Source: Sutcliffiella tianshenii (GTDB lineage Bacteria > Bacillota > Bacilli > Bacillales > Bacillaceae_I). Taken from it: a DNA stretch of 64,000 bases. The notes beneath the pieces were generated by a model. The model made no database searches and was not told where the DNA came from. It saw only the letters and a list, made by a program, of their open reading frames with translations. Positions 16,192 through 26,036 of the stretch are shown one piece after another. Position 1 is the stretch's first letter. Each line of letters begins with the position of its first letter. The stretch is taken from assembly GCF_016908565.1 (NCBI RefSeq), contig NZ_JAFBED010000002.1, positions 62,001 to 126,000 on the forward strand, written 5' to 3'. The translations under genes and the position numbers were made by a program.

Positions 16192-16932
16192 ATGACAAGA
16201 AATAAAAGTCGAATAAATGAGAAGAAAAATGAAGCGATCTCTAAGAAGTTCCAAAAGCTTCAAGAGGACTTGGGCATCGATTTTCAAAATGAAAAATTAC
16301 TATATCAGGCATTTACACATTCATCGTATGTGAATGAGCATCGGAGAAAGCCTTATGAGGATAATGAGAGGTTGGAGTTTTTGGGTGACGCTGTGCTCGA
16401 ATTGACGGTTTCTCAGTTCTTATATAAGAAATATCCGATGATGAGTGAGGGGCAGCTGACGAAACTTCGTGCATCCATTGTGTGCGAGCCGTCACTTGTT
16501 TCTTTTGCAAATGAGCTTTCCTTCGGTTCTTACGTATTGCTCGGGAAAGGGGAGGAACTGACAGGTGGACGTGCCAGACCTGCATTGCTTGCGGATGTAT
16601 TCGAATCCTTTATAGGAGCATTGTATCTGGACCTTGGTCTGCCAGCTGTGTTTCTTTTCCTTGAAAAATACGTGTACCCCAAGATAAATGAAGGTGCTTT
16701 TTCTCATGTGATGGATTATAAGAGTCAATTGCAGGAATTGATTCAGCGCAATGCACTTGGTGCAATAGAATATGAAGTACTTGAAGAGAAAGGTCCTGCC
16801 CACAATAGGGAGTTTGTGTCCAAGGTCAGCTTGAATAAAGAAGAGCTTGGAATTGGCGTCGGCAGGTCGAAAAAGGAAGCCGAGCAGCATGCTGCCCAGT
16901 TCGCTCTGGACAAGCTCAAGCAATCAAAATAG
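16192..16932 (+). CDS. rnc: Ribonuclease III
   Basis: Double-strand-specific endoribonuclease for rRNA processing and antisense RNA turnover. With ATG 16192 (TTGGAGG upstream) it is 246 residues. The catalytic domain carries the signature [13 protein letters not shown] with the metal-binding acidic residues and the second acidic site in [16 protein letters not shown]-terminal double-stranded RNA binding domain spans about 170-243 ([10 protein letters not shown] ... [12 protein letters not shown]). An in-frame ATG at 16144 has no ribosome site. Confidence 0.95.
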   Translation: MTRNKSRINEKKNEAISKKFQKLQEDLGIDFQNEKLLYQAFTHSSYVNEHRRKPYEDNERLEFLGDAVLELTVSQFLYKKYPMMSEGQLTKLRASIVCEPSLVSFANELSFGSYVLLGKGEELTGGRARPALLADVFESFIGALYLDLGLPAVFLFLEKYVYPKINEGAFSHVMDYKSQLQELIQRNALGAIEYEVLEEKGPAHNREFVSKVSLNKEELGIGVGRSKKEAEQHAAQFALDKLKQSK

Positions 16933-16950
16933 TGGATATGGGGAATAGAG

Positions 16951-17000
16951 GGCGATCCGAAAAGTGCCTCCGCTGCGGCTATATGGATCGTCTTTTTTTT
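16951..17000 (+). terminator. Possible terminator between rnc and smc
   Basis: GGCGATCC (16951-16958) can pair with GGATCGTC (16985-16992) across a 26-base loop and is followed by eight T. The long loop makes it weaker than the others. The smc start is only 29 bases further on, so it may attenuate rather than end transcription. Confidence 0.45.
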
Positions 17001-17028
17001 CCTTTACATAAAACAGAGGTGAAGGATT

Positions 17029-20000
17029 ATGTACCTCAAACGATTAGAAGTGGTTGGATTTAAGTCGTTTGCAGAAAAGATTTCGGTGGATTTTGTACCT
17101 GGTGTAACAGCCGTTGTCGGCCCGAATGGGAGTGGAAAAAGCAATATCATCGATGCCATCAGATGGGTATTGGGAGAGCAATCTGCCAAATCTTTGCGTG
17201 GTTCGAAAATGGAAGATATCATTTTTGCGGGAAGTGATAGCAGGAAGGCATTGAATATCGCCGAGGTGACACTGACGCTTGATAATAGCAAGCGCATCCT
17301 GCCTATCGATTATATGGAGGTAAGTGTAACAAGACGTGCTTACCGTTCTGGTGACAGTGAATTCCTCATCAATAAACAATCTTGCCGATTGAAGGATATC
17401 GTCGACCTGTTCATGGACTCTGGCCTTGGAAAAGAAGCGTTTTCCATCATCAGCCAGGGGAAAGTAGAGGAGATACTGAGCAGCAAAGCCGAAGAAAGAA
17501 GAAGCATCTTTGAGGAAGCTGCCGGTGTATTAAAATATAAGTCGCGAAAAAAGAAAGCAGAAAGCAAGCTCTGGGATACTCAGGAAAACCTCAACAGAGT
17601 ATCCGATATTCTGCACGAACTAGAAGGCCAGGTGGAGCCGCTTAAAATGCAGGCTTCGATTGCCAAGGACTATTTGGAGAAAAAAGAAGAATTGGAGCAG
17701 ATCGAAGTAGGGGTAACCGTCTACGAAATCGAGGAGCTTCATCAAAAATGGGAGAAAACTTCACAGGAAGTACAGGAAAGCACGGAAAAGGAGTTGAATC
17801 TTTCTTCCGGACTTTCTCAAAAAGAAGCGACACTTGAAAAGTATAAAGATCAAGTGGCAGCCCTTGATGAATCTGTCGATTCCCTCCAGCAGGCGCTTCT
17901 TGTTGCAAGCTCTGAACTGGAGAAGCTCGAAGGACGCAAAGAGGTCCTCAAGGAACGCAAAAAGAATGCAAGCTCAAACAGGGCACAGCTGGAAAAGTCC
18001 TCTGTGGAGCTGGATCAGTTCTTGAAGTCACATAAAACGAAATGGGAAACAGAAAAAGCCCTGCTGGAAACCCTTCATCAGGAGCTGATCTTAACCGAGC
18101 AACAGCTCAAGGAGAAACAGCTAGTCAACGAACAGTTCGATATGAACATCGAAGAGAAGATAGATGCCCTCAAAAGTGAATATATTGAACTATTAAACAA
18201 GCAGGCTACCACCCGTAATGAACTGACCTATCTGGAACAACAAGAGAAACAGGAAGGCTTGAAGATCCAAAGACTTGACGAGGGTAATCAGAAGTACGTG
18301 AACCAGCGTAAGGCCACAGAACAGAAAAAGCTTGAAATCGAAGATAAGCACAAGGCTGTAAGCGAGGATCTTCAACAAACCATCGATAGGTTCCGAAAAG
18401 AGCAGGCTTCTTTAGAGCAGTACAAGGAGTCCTATCAAAAGAAAGAAACAACCTTATATCAGGCATACCAATTCCTTCAACAGACAAGATCGAGAAAGGA
18501 AATGCTTGAAACGATGCAGGGGGACTTTGCAGGCTTTTTCCAGGGTGTAAAAGAAATACTGAAAGCCCGGGATGAAAGCAGGTTATCCGGCATCAAAGGC
18601 GCAGTGGCTGAGCTGATACAGGTAGAACAGGAAGTGGAGACTGCCATAGAGATCGCCCTAGGTAGTGCCACACAGCACATTGTGGTGGATGATGAACAGA
18701 GTGCTAGGTCTTCCATCCAGTACCTGAAACAAAATGGCTATGGAAGAGCAACCTTTTTGCCTCTTAGTGTCATGAAGCCCCGGACAATACCGGAGTATCA
18801 ACTGAAGCAGATCGGCCAGCATGATGCATTTGTTGGGGTCGCGGCATCGCTTGTGGATAGTGATCCTGCCTATGAAAATATTGTTCTCAATCTTTTAGGG
18901 ACGATAGTCATTGCAAGAGATTTAAAAGGCGCCAATGCACTTGCCTCCATTCTTCAGCATCGCTACCGGATAGTTACACTGGATGGGGATGTGGTGAACC
19001 CAGGGGGCTCCATGACCGGTGGAGCTGTCAAGCAAAAGTCAAATAGCCTATTGAGCCGAGGCCGTGAGCTTGAAACGATTGCTTCCAAGCTTGAGGAGAT
19101 GGAAGGGAAAACGTCCCTTCTGGAAGATCAAGTAAAAACACTGAAGCAGAAAATCTCGGAAAAAGAGATGACAGTCCAACAGTTGAAGGAAGCCGGAGAG
19201 GAACTGCGCTATAAAGAGCAGGAAATCCTGAGCCAGATCAGGGAAGTGGAGCTGGAAGAAAAGAACGTCAATGAGCATCTTAGCTTGTATGATTACGAGA
19301 AACAACAGCTTACCACCTCTATCAGGCAAGCAGTTGACCGCAAAACGGTCCTTGAAACAGAGATGAAAGAGGTAGGTCTTGGGATCGTGGAGCTTGATAA
19401 GGAAATAGCCGAGCTTCACGCCAAGAAAAATGAACAGCATACCACAAAGGAAGCTGTCCAAAACGAGCTGACCCAATTGAAGGTCGACTATGCAGGAAAG
19501 AAAGAAAAGCTTCATAGTCAATCGGAAAAAGTGGAAACCATATCTCAGGAAATCGAATCAGCACAGGAAAAGCTGACAGAGGTTCAGGAAGACCTGGCGC
19601 TGCTTCAAAGTGAGATGAATGACAACTCCTCCGGGGAACAGAAGCTTGAAGTGGCTGCAAAAGAAAAGCTTCAGGATAAAAATACGACAATGAAGCTTAT
19701 TGCCGAGCGGAGAGCGCAGCGTCTGACCATCTATGAAAAGGTGGAAAAGGAAGAGCTGGAACTGAAGGAGCTTAAAAGGCAATACAAGCAGCTCACTGAT
19801 ATCCTGAAAGCTGAAGAGGTAAAGCTGAACCGACTTGATGTGGAGCTCGATAATAGACTTCATCATTTAAGGGAAGAGTATATGCTGTCATTTGAAGCGG
19901 CGAAAGAGGAGTATCCCCTTGATGTGGAAATTGAGGAAGCGCGTAAAAAAGTGAAGCTGATCAAACTTGCCATCGAAGAGCTCGGGACGGTCAACATTGC

Positions 20001-20595
20001 TGCCATCGAGGAATATGAGCGGGTGAGTGAACGTTACTACTTCCTTAAAGAACAAAAGGATGACCTGCAGGAAGCCAAAGATACATTGTTCCAAGTGATC
20101 GGAGAAATGGACGAAGAGATGAAAAAACGTTTTGAGACGACGTTTACAAATATCCGTGCCCATTTCCATGATGTTTTCCGCTCCCTCTTCGGCGGCGGAC
20201 GAGCGGATCTGGTACTGACCGATCCAAACGACATGCTGAATACAGGCGTAGATATCGTCGCTCAACCGCCAGGTAAGAAACTTCAGAACCTTGGATTGTT
20301 ATCCGGGGGAGAGCGGGCCTTGACCGCCATTGCCCTGTTGTTCTCGATCCTGAAGGTAAGACCGGTTCCGTTCTGCATCCTCGATGAAGTGGAAGCGGCG
20401 CTTGATGAAGCGAATGTCCACCGTTTTGCGCAATACCTGAAGCAATTCAGCAAGGACACGCAATTCATCGTCATCACCCACCGCAAGGGAACGATGGAAT
20501 TCAGTGATGTACTCTATGGCGTGACCATGCAGGAATCAGGAGTATCCAAGCTTGTATCCGTCAGACTGGAAGAATCCAGGGAACTAGTCCAATAA
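17029..20595 (+). CDS. smc: Chromosome partition protein SMC
   Basis: Condensin ATPase that loads at ParB-parS sites and aligns chromosome arms. The 1188-residue protein has Walker A GPNGSGKSN (31-39), long coiled coils (about 165-500 and 670-1010), a hinge (about 520-645, with GGSMTGG at its end), and a C-terminal head with signature LLSGGERALTAIALL and Walker B CILDEVEAALDE. It shares an operon with rnc and ftsY as in B. subtilis. The ScpA and ScpB partners are not in the window. Confidence 0.97.
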   Translation: MYLKRLEVVGFKSFAEKISVDFVPGVTAVVGPNGSGKSNIIDAIRWVLGEQSAKSLRGSKMEDIIFAGSDSRKALNIAEVTLTLDNSKRILPIDYMEVSVTRRAYRSGDSEFLINKQSCRLKDIVDLFMDSGLGKEAFSIISQGKVEEILSSKAEERRSIFEEAAGVLKYKSRKKKAESKLWDTQENLNRVSDILHELEGQVEPLKMQASIAKDYLEKKEELEQIEVGVTVYEIEELHQKWEKTSQEVQESTEKELNLSSGLSQKEATLEKYKDQVAALDESVDSLQQALLVASSELEKLEGRKEVLKERKKNASSNRAQLEKSSVELDQFLKSHKTKWETEKALLETLHQELILTEQQLKEKQLVNEQFDMNIEEKIDALKSEYIELLNKQATTRNELTYLEQQEKQEGLKIQRLDEGNQKYVNQRKATEQKKLEIEDKHKAVSEDLQQTIDRFRKEQASLEQYKESYQKKETTLYQAYQFLQQTRSRKEMLETMQGDFAGFFQGVKEILKARDESRLSGIKGAVAELIQVEQEVETAIEIALGSATQHIVVDDEQSARSSIQYLKQNGYGRATFLPLSVMKPRTIPEYQLKQIGQHDAFVGVAASLVDSDPAYENIVLNLLGTIVIARDLKGANALASILQHRYRIVTLDGDVVNPGGSMTGGAVKQKSNSLLSRGRELETIASKLEEMEGKTSLLEDQVKTLKQKISEKEMTVQQLKEAGEELRYKEQEILSQIREVELEEKNVNEHLSLYDYEKQQLTTSIRQAVDRKTVLETEMKEVGLGIVELDKEIAELHAKKNEQHTTKEAVQNELTQLKVDYAGKKEKLHSQSEKVETISQEIESAQEKLTEVQEDLALLQSEMNDNSSGEQKLEVAAKEKLQDKNTTMKLIAERRAQRLTIYEKVEKEELELKELKRQYKQLTDILKAEEVKLNRLDVELDNRLHHLREEYMLSFEAAKEEYPLDVEIEEARKKVKLIKLAIEELGTVNIAAIEEYERVSERYYFLKEQKDDLQEAKDTLFQVIGEMDEEMKKRFETTFTNIRAHFHDVFRSLFGGGRADLVLTDPNDMLNTGVDIVAQPPGKKLQNLGLLSGGERALTAIALLFSILKVRPVPFCILDEVEAALDEANVHRFAQYLKQFSKDTQFIVITHRKGTMEFSDVLYGVTMQESGVSKLVSVRLEESRELVQ

Positions 20596-20625
20596 AAAAG
20601 CGTTTGTAAGAGAGGAAGAGATAGA

Positions 20626-21618
20626 ATGAGCTTTTTTAAAAAACTGAAAGAAAAAATCACATTTCAAACGGAATCCGTTTCCGAAAAGTTCAAAGAGGGA
20701 CTTACAAAAACAAGGGATTCCTTTTCAGGTAAAGTAAATGACCTTGTTGCCCGCTACCGTAAAGTGGATGAGGATTTCTTTGAAGAATTGGAAGAAATCC
20801 TGATTGGGGCAGATGTCGGCGTCAATACCGTCATGGAACTCATTGATGAATTAAGAATGGAAGTGAAGCGCCGCAACATCCAGGATCCGCGAGAAGTGCA
20901 GGCTGTCATTTCCGAAAAATTGGTCGAAATCTATGAAGCAGGTGAGGATATCTCCCCGCGCATCAACATGCAGGACGAAGGATTAACGGTCATCCTTGTT
21001 GTTGGAGTAAATGGCGTGGGTAAAACCACCTCAATAGGGAAGCTTTCCAACAAACTCAAACAGGATGGCAAAAAAGTTCTGCTCGCAGCCGGGGACACAT
21101 TCCGCGCCGGAGCGATCGAACAGCTTGAAGTATGGGGAGAGCGCGTGGGAGTCGACGTGATCAAACAATCTTCCGGATCCGACCCTGCCGCTGTCATGTT
21201 CGATGCGATCCAGGCGGCAAAAGCCCGCAATGTGGATGTGTTGTTATGTGATACTGCTGGTCGCCTGCAGAACAAAGTGAACCTCATGAAGGAACTTGAA
21301 AAGGTGAAACGTGTGATAGAGCGTGAAGTGCAGGGTGCACCACATGAAGTGCTGCTTGTTCTTGACGCAACCACAGGTCAGAACGCACTTAGCCAGGCAA
21401 AGATATTCTCCGAAGTGACAAACGTCTCCGGCATCATTCTTACAAAGCTCGACGGAACAGCAAAGGGTGGTATCGTATTGGCCATCCGCAACGAGCTGAA
21501 GATCCCGGTGAAATTCGTCGGCCTCGGTGAAAAAGTGGAAGACCTCCAGGAGTTCAATGCAGAACAGTATGTGTATGGACTGTTTGCGGATATGGTTGAC
21601 AAGGAAGTTGTGGAATAA
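20626..21618 (+). CDS. ftsY: Signal recognition particle receptor FtsY
   Basis: Membrane-associated SRP GTPase that docks Ffh-bound ribosomes at SecYEG. The 330-residue protein has a short basic N-terminus (no long acidic A domain, as usual in Bacillus), an N domain, then GTPase motifs GVNGVGKTT, DTAGRLQNK, TKLDGTAKGG and GLGEKVEDL. Ribosome site GAGGAAG before ATG 20626. It ends the rnc-smc-ftsY unit. Confidence 0.96.
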   Translation: MSFFKKLKEKITFQTESVSEKFKEGLTKTRDSFSGKVNDLVARYRKVDEDFFEELEEILIGADVGVNTVMELIDELRMEVKRRNIQDPREVQAVISEKLVEIYEAGEDISPRINMQDEGLTVILVVGVNGVGKTTSIGKLSNKLKQDGKKVLLAAGDTFRAGAIEQLEVWGERVGVDVIKQSSGSDPAAVMFDAIQAAKARNVDVLLCDTAGRLQNKVNLMKELEKVKRVIEREVQGAPHEVLLVLDATTGQNALSQAKIFSEVTNVSGIILTKLDGTAKGGIVLAIRNELKIPVKFVGLGEKVEDLQEFNAEQYVYGLFADMVDKEVVE

Positions 21619-21626
21619 GGATAAGG

Positions 21627-21655
21627 CCGCTCCGGTATGGGGCGGTTTTGTTTTA
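21627..21655 (+). terminator. Intrinsic terminator after ftsY
   Basis: Stem CCGCTCC/GGGGCGG (one G-U pair) with a 5-base loop and a T-rich tail, 8 bases after the stop. It separates ftsY from ylxM-ffh. Confidence 0.75.
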
Positions 21656-21710
21656 TTGAAGGGGTAATAAGGTTTCTGCTTGGAGAAAGGGTAAGATTGT
21701 TGGAGGGGAT

Positions 21711-22081
21711 GATGCCTTCACCCGTTTTGAAAAGAGGGAGAGAGGGAATCAAAAGGGCTCGATGATGCCTTTACTCGCTGTGAAAAGAGGGGGAGAGGGA
21801 ATCAAAAGGTCGTAATGATACCTTCACCCGTTGTGAAAAGAGGGAGAGAGGGAATCAAAAGGGCTCGATGATGCCTTCACCCATTGTAAAAAGAGGTAGA
21901 GAGGGAATCAAAAGGTCGTAATGATGCCTTCACTCGTTGCGAAAAGAGGGAAGGAGGGAATCAAAAGGGCATGATGATGCCTTCACCCATTGTGAAAAGG
22001 GGGCGAGAGGGAATCAAAAGGTCGTGATGATACCCTCCTGCATTGCGAAAAGGGGAAGTAAGGGAATCAACAACAACTCTT
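21711..22081 (+). repeat. Seven tandem 53-bp repeats
   Basis: Units start at 21711, 21764, 21817, 21870, 21923, 21976 and 22029, each exactly 53 bp. The best-conserved part is a purine-rich tract (GAAAAGAGGGAGAGAGGGAA type) followed by TCAAAAGG. The last nine bases alternate: units 1, 3 and 5 end in a GGGCTCGAT-type sequence and units 2, 4 and 6 in a GGTCGTAAT-type sequence, so the array grew as 106-bp pairs. Unit 7 is the most degenerate. The period is not divisible by 3, arguing against a coding repeat. It fills the wide ftsY-ylxM gap (21619-22241); 21656-21710 and 22082-22167 show nothing else. Confidence 0.95.
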
Positions 22082-22167
22082 CGAACGATATCTGCTCCCA
22101 CCTTAAACAATTAAATAAAGAAATCACCGCCATCCACAAACCCAACCACTCATGACAAGAAAAAAAC

Positions 22168-22196
22168 TTGACATCCCACTCAACAAAATGTAAACT
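22168..22196 (+). promoter_or_regulatory. Sigma-A promoter of ylxM-ffh
   Basis: TTGACA (22168-22173) and TAAACT (22191-22196) with a 17-base spacer, 45 bases before ylxM and downstream of the tandem repeats. Confidence 0.75.
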
Positions 22197-22241
22197 GTTT
22201 TATTGTAAAGGCATTTCACTTAACAAGGGAGAGTGAGTAAG

Positions 22242-22571
22242 ATGCTAGAAAAAACAACGAGAATGAACTATCTCTATGATTTCTATCAATCGTTGTTGAC
22301 GCCAAAGCAAAGAAGTTATATGGCTTTGTATTACCTAGAAGACAACTCCCTTGGTGAGATAGCAGAGGAATATAACATAAGTCGTCAAGCGGTGTACGAC
22401 AATATCAAACGTACGGAACAGATGCTTGAACAATATGAAGAAAAGCTTTTGTTATTTCAAAAGTTTCAAGAGCGGCAAGAGCTGATAAACAAGTTGAAGG
22501 GGACACTTTTGACAAACCCGTCAAAAGAAGAGATCTTGACATTTATCGAATCGCTCGAGAAATTAGATTAG
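22242..22571 (+). CDS. ylxM: SRP-associated helix-turn-helix protein YlxM
   Basis: 109-residue UPF0122 family protein with a sigma-factor-like helix-turn-helix (about 20-60: [26 protein letters not shown]). The gene is coupled to ffh in Firmicutes, and homologues in streptococci modulate SRP activity. ATG 22242 is spaced about 9 bases from AGGGAGA; the in-frame GTG at 22233 abuts the ribosome site. ffh follows 12 bases later. Confidence 0.9.
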   Translation: MLEKTTRMNYLYDFYQSLLTPKQRSYMALYYLEDNSLGEIAEEYNISRQAVYDNIKRTEQMLEQYEEKLLLFQKFQERQELINKLKGTLLTNPSKEEILTFIESLEKLD

Positions 22572-22583
22572 GGGGCGGCATAC

Positions 22584-23930
22584 ATGGCATTTGAAGGTTT
22601 AGCCGACCGTTTGCAAAATACGATACAGAAGATTCGTGGAAAAGGTAAAGTCAGCGAACAAGACGTTAAAGAGATGATGCGTGAGGTTCGATTGGCTCTG
22701 CTAGAAGCGGACGTAAACTTCAAAGTAGTGAAAGACTTTGTCAAACGTGTTAATGAACGTGCAGTTGGACAAGAAGTCATGAAAAGTCTTACACCAGGTC
22801 AGCAGGTCATCAAGGTAGTTAAAGAGGAACTGACTGAACTGATGGGCGGGGAGCAAAGTAAGATCGCTGTCAGCAACCGACCGCCAACCGTCATCATGAT
22901 GGTAGGTCTACAGGGTGCAGGTAAAACGACGACTACAGGTAAGCTTGCGAATCTATTGCGCAAGAAGCACAATAGAAAGCCTATGCTTGTGGCTGCAGAT
23001 ATTTACCGTCCCGCAGCAATCAAACAGCTTGAAACCTTGGGTAAACAATTGAGCATGCCTGTTTTCTCCCTTGGAGACAAGGTAAGTCCAGTGGAAATCG
23101 CCAAGCAGGCCATCCAAAAGGCAAAAGATGAGCACCATGATTATGTGCTGATTGATACAGCCGGGCGTCTGCATGTTGATGAAGCGTTAATGGACGAGTT
23201 GAAACAGGTGAAAGAAATTTCCAAACCGGATGAGATCTTCCTCGTGGTGGATGCGATGACCGGTCAGGATGCTGTCAATGTAGCGGAAAGCTTCAACGAA
23301 CAGCTTGGCTTGACGGGGGTTGTATTGACCAAGCTCGATGGGGACACTCGTGGTGGTGCGGCGCTATCTGTAAAGGCAGTAACGAATACTCCGATCAAGT
23401 TTATTGGTATGGGAGAAAAGTTGGATGCCCTTGAAGCTTTCCATCCTGAGCGTATGGCCTCCCGTATTTTAGGTATGGGGGATGTGCTGACTCTTATTGA
23501 AAAGGCACAATCGAATGTAGATGAAGAGAAGGCGAAAGAGCTGGAACAGAAACTGCGTACGATGAGCTTTACGTTTGACGATTTCCTGGAACAATTAGGT
23601 CAGGTAAGAAGCATGGGACCACTAGATGAAATCCTGGGGATGATACCTGGTGCGAACAAGATGAAAGGCCTGAAAAACGTCCAGGTGGATGAAAAGCAGA
23701 TCGGTCATGTGGAAGCGATAATAAAAAGCATGACAAAAACAGAAAAAGAAAATCCAGATCTGATCAATGCTAGCCGCAAAAAAAGGATAGCAAAAGGTAG
23801 CGGACGTCCTGTCCAGGAAGTGAACCGACTACTCAAACAATTCGAAGAGATGAAAAAAATGATGAAACAAATGACGAACATGCAAAAAGGAAAAGGCAAA
23901 AAAGGCGGATTCAAATTTCCTTTCATGTAA
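22584..23930 (+). CDS. ffh: Signal recognition particle protein Ffh
   Basis: SRP54 GTPase that binds signal sequences and the SRP RNA. The 448-residue protein has an N domain, a G domain with GLQGAGKTTTTGK, DTAGRLHVD, TKLDGDTRGG and GMGEKLDALE, then a methionine-rich M domain (about 300-435) with an SGRPVQEVNRLL RNA-binding helix. The start is preceded by TTAGGGGG. The SRP RNA gene is not in this window. Confidence 0.97.
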   Translation: MAFEGLADRLQNTIQKIRGKGKVSEQDVKEMMREVRLALLEADVNFKVVKDFVKRVNERAVGQEVMKSLTPGQQVIKVVKEELTELMGGEQSKIAVSNRPPTVIMMVGLQGAGKTTTTGKLANLLRKKHNRKPMLVAADIYRPAAIKQLETLGKQLSMPVFSLGDKVSPVEIAKQAIQKAKDEHHDYVLIDTAGRLHVDEALMDELKQVKEISKPDEIFLVVDAMTGQDAVNVAESFNEQLGLTGVVLTKLDGDTRGGAALSVKAVTNTPIKFIGMGEKLDALEAFHPERMASRILGMGDVLTLIEKAQSNVDEEKAKELEQKLRTMSFTFDDFLEQLGQVRSMGPLDEILGMIPGANKMKGLKNVQVDEKQIGHVEAIIKSMTKTEKENPDLINASRKKRIAKGSGRPVQEVNRLLKQFEEMKKMMKQMTNMQKGKGKKGGFKFPFM

Positions 23931-23981
23931 GGCTGAAACACCATTTTTTCTCTTAATAAATCAAGTGACAAGAAAAAACAC

Positions 23982-24010
23982 TTTACAAACAAGTAACTAC
24001 TTGTTATCAT
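23982..24010 (+). promoter_or_regulatory. rpsP promoter with a dyad in its spacer
   Basis: TTTACA (23982-23987) and TATCAT (24005-24010) with a 17-base spacer and an extended -10 TG (24002-24003). The spacer holds a perfect inverted repeat AACAAGTA/TACTTGTT (23988-23995 and 23998-24005) with a 2-base gap, placed exactly where a repressor would block RNA polymerase. Confidence 0.65.
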
Positions 24011-24024
24011 ACTATCTTGTGTGA

Positions 24025-24321
<297 letters not shown>

Positions 24322-24329
24322 GAGATCAG

Positions 24330-24560
24330 ATGACAGAACTGATCAAAACAATTGTGACGTCGTTGGTAGATCATCCAGAGCATGTGGTTGTTACGGAAAA
24401 GGCAACAGGTAATGCCCTTACGTATCAACTGGCAGTACATCAAGATGATTTAGGGAAAGTGATCGGCAAGCAGGGAAGGATTGCAAAAGCGATCCGGACT
24501 GTATTATTCGCTGCTGCCTCTCATGAAAATAAACGAGTGCAATTAGAAATACTGGAGTAG
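24330..24560 (+). CDS. khpA: KH-domain RNA-binding protein KhpA (YlqC)
   Basis: 76-residue protein consisting of one KH domain with the GKVIGKQGRIAKAIRT loop (GXXG as GKQG) that contacts RNA. Family members pair with KhpB/Jag and bind small RNAs and mRNAs. It begins 8 bases after rpsP. A terminator follows directly, and ylqD, the next gene in B. subtilis, is not present. Confidence 0.93.
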   Translation: MTELIKTIVTSLVDHPEHVVVTEKATGNALTYQLAVHQDDLGKVIGKQGRIAKAIRTVLFAAASHENKRVQLEILE

Positions 24561-24585
24561 GGGAGGCTTTATAGCTTCCCTTTTT
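24561..24585 (+). terminator. Intrinsic terminator after khpA
   Basis: Stem GGGAGGCT/AGCTTCCC (one G-U pair) with a 4-base loop, then TTTTT, starting at the base after the stop. It separates rpsP-khpA from rimM-trmD. Confidence 0.8.
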
Positions 24586-24708
24586 CCTGTTTTAGAGGAT
24601 ATTCCTTAAGTTCCGGGATCCATCATATTTAATAGGTTATTTGATTGAATAAGGGTAAAATAATGCTACATAGATGTGCGAAGAAAAAAGTATATGGAGG
24701 TGCTATGC

Positions 24709-25227
24709 GTGTCAAAATGGTTTAATGTAGGGAAATTGGTGAATACGCACGGAATCAGAGGTGAAGTCCGGATAGTATCACGGACAGACTTCCCGGAAGA
24801 ACGCTATAAAAAGGGAAACCGGCTATATCTATTCCTGCCCGATCAAAAGGAGCCGCTTGAGGTAGTGGTGGAGACGAGACGTGTCCACAAGTCTTTTGAT
24901 CTTCTGACGTTTGAAGGCTATCATAACGTGAACCAAGTGGAAAAACTGAAAGGATCCATCGTCAAGGTTCCTGAGGATCAGTTAGGGGACTTGGAAGAAG
25001 GCGAATACTATTTCCACGAAATCGTCGGCTGCAAGGTCTTGCTGCAGGAAAACATGGAGGAGATCGGCAAGGTTACCGAAGTGCTGACACCTGGGGCGAA
25101 TGATGTTTGGGTCGTGAAGCCTCAAAAAGGGAAAGACATCCTTATCCCATATATCGATTCTGTTGTGAAAAAAGTGGATGTAAAAGAAAAGACGATAATC
25201 ATTGAGCCATTAGAGGGGCTGTTCTAA
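24709..25227 (+). CDS. rimM: Ribosome maturation factor RimM
   Basis: 16S rRNA processing factor that binds S19 during 30S head assembly. The 172-residue protein has an N-terminal RimM domain ([19 protein letters not shown]) and a C-terminal PRC barrel ([10 protein letters not shown] ... [11 protein letters not shown] ... [13 protein letters not shown]). Start GTG 24709 has TGGAGGTG 6 bases upstream and aligns with known N-termini; ATG 24694 is inside that site. trmD follows 2 bases after the stop. Confidence 0.94.
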   Translation: MSKWFNVGKLVNTHGIRGEVRIVSRTDFPEERYKKGNRLYLFLPDQKEPLEVVVETRRVHKSFDLLTFEGYHNVNQVEKLKGSIVKVPEDQLGDLEEGEYYFHEIVGCKVLLQENMEEIGKVTEVLTPGANDVWVVKPQKGKDILIPYIDSVVKKVDVKEKTIIIEPLEGLF

Positions 25228-25229
25228 TA

Positions 25230-25976
25230 ATGAAAATTGATATTCTGTCCATCTTCCCTGAAATGTTTACAGGAGTCCTGCAATCCTCCATCCTAAAAAA
25301 GGCGGCGGACAAGGGAGCTGTGGAATATCGGGTGACAGATTTCCGTGAATTTGCATCTGATAAACATAAAAAAGTCGATGACTACCCGTTCGGTGGCGGT
25401 GCAGGCATGGTGCTGAAGGCGCAGCCGATCTTTGATGCGGTGGAAAGCCTACAGGGACCAACGACTGCCAAAAAGCCCCGAGTGATCCTGATGTGTCCCC
25501 AGGGCGAGCGCTACACCCAGCAGAAAGCGGAAGAACTCGCCAAGGAGGACCATCTAATTTTCATCTGCGGGCATTATGAAGGCTATGATGAGCGGATCAG
25601 GGAGCATATCGTAACAGATGAGCTTTCCATCGGGGATTATGTCCTGACTGGCGGGGAACTTGCATCCATGGTCATTGTAGACAGTGTGGTAAGGCTTTTG
25701 CCAGATGTCCTCGGAAAGGTGGAATCCCATGAACAGGATTCCTTCAGCACAGGCTTGCTTGAACATCCGCATTATACACGTCCTGCTGATTTCAGGGGCA
25801 TGAAGGTGCCAGATGTGTTATTGTCAGGCAATCATGCACACATCGAAAAATGGCGTTCAAAGGAAATGCTGAAGAGGACATGGGAAAGAAGACCAGACCT
25901 TTTTGATGCATATACGTTGACGAAAGAACAGGAAGAATGGCTGGATGAGATTAAAAAAGAGGATAAGGGATATTGA
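25230..25976 (+). CDS. trmD: tRNA (guanine-37-N1)-methyltransferase
   Basis: SPOUT-fold enzyme that methylates G37 of tRNAs with AdoMet, preventing +1 frameshifts. The 248-residue protein has [11 protein letters not shown] (active-site Asp/Gly loop), [12 protein letters not shown], and the knot region [13 protein letters not shown]. The catalytic Asp lies in [16 protein letters not shown]. Immediately follows rimM. Confidence 0.96.
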   Translation: MKIDILSIFPEMFTGVLQSSILKKAADKGAVEYRVTDFREFASDKHKKVDDYPFGGGAGMVLKAQPIFDAVESLQGPTTAKKPRVILMCPQGERYTQQKAEELAKEDHLIFICGHYEGYDERIREHIVTDELSIGDYVLTGGELASMVIVDSVVRLLPDVLGKVESHEQDSFSTGLLEHPHYTRPADFRGMKVPDVLLSGNHAHIEKWRSKEMLKRTWERRPDLFDAYTLTKEQEEWLDEIKKEDKGY

Positions 25977-26001
25977 TTTTTTTTATTCGATATGCTATTA
26001 T
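25973..26001 (+). promoter_or_regulatory. Candidate rplS promoter
   Basis: TTGATT (25973-25978, overlapping the trmD stop) and TATTAT (25996-26001) with 17-base spacing. A shifted -10 reading, TATACT at 25999-26004, is also present. Confidence 0.5.
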
Positions 26002-26036
26002 ACTCTTTGTGACTTAGCCTAGCTATGTCTAAAAAC

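Noticed and set aside
21711-22081. Possible CRISPR array or coding repeat in the ftsY-ylxM gap
   Set aside because: Units are contiguous 53-bp copies with no unique spacers, no cas genes are near, and the period is not a multiple of 3. A 72-codon frame at 21937-22155 is only a by-product of the repeat.
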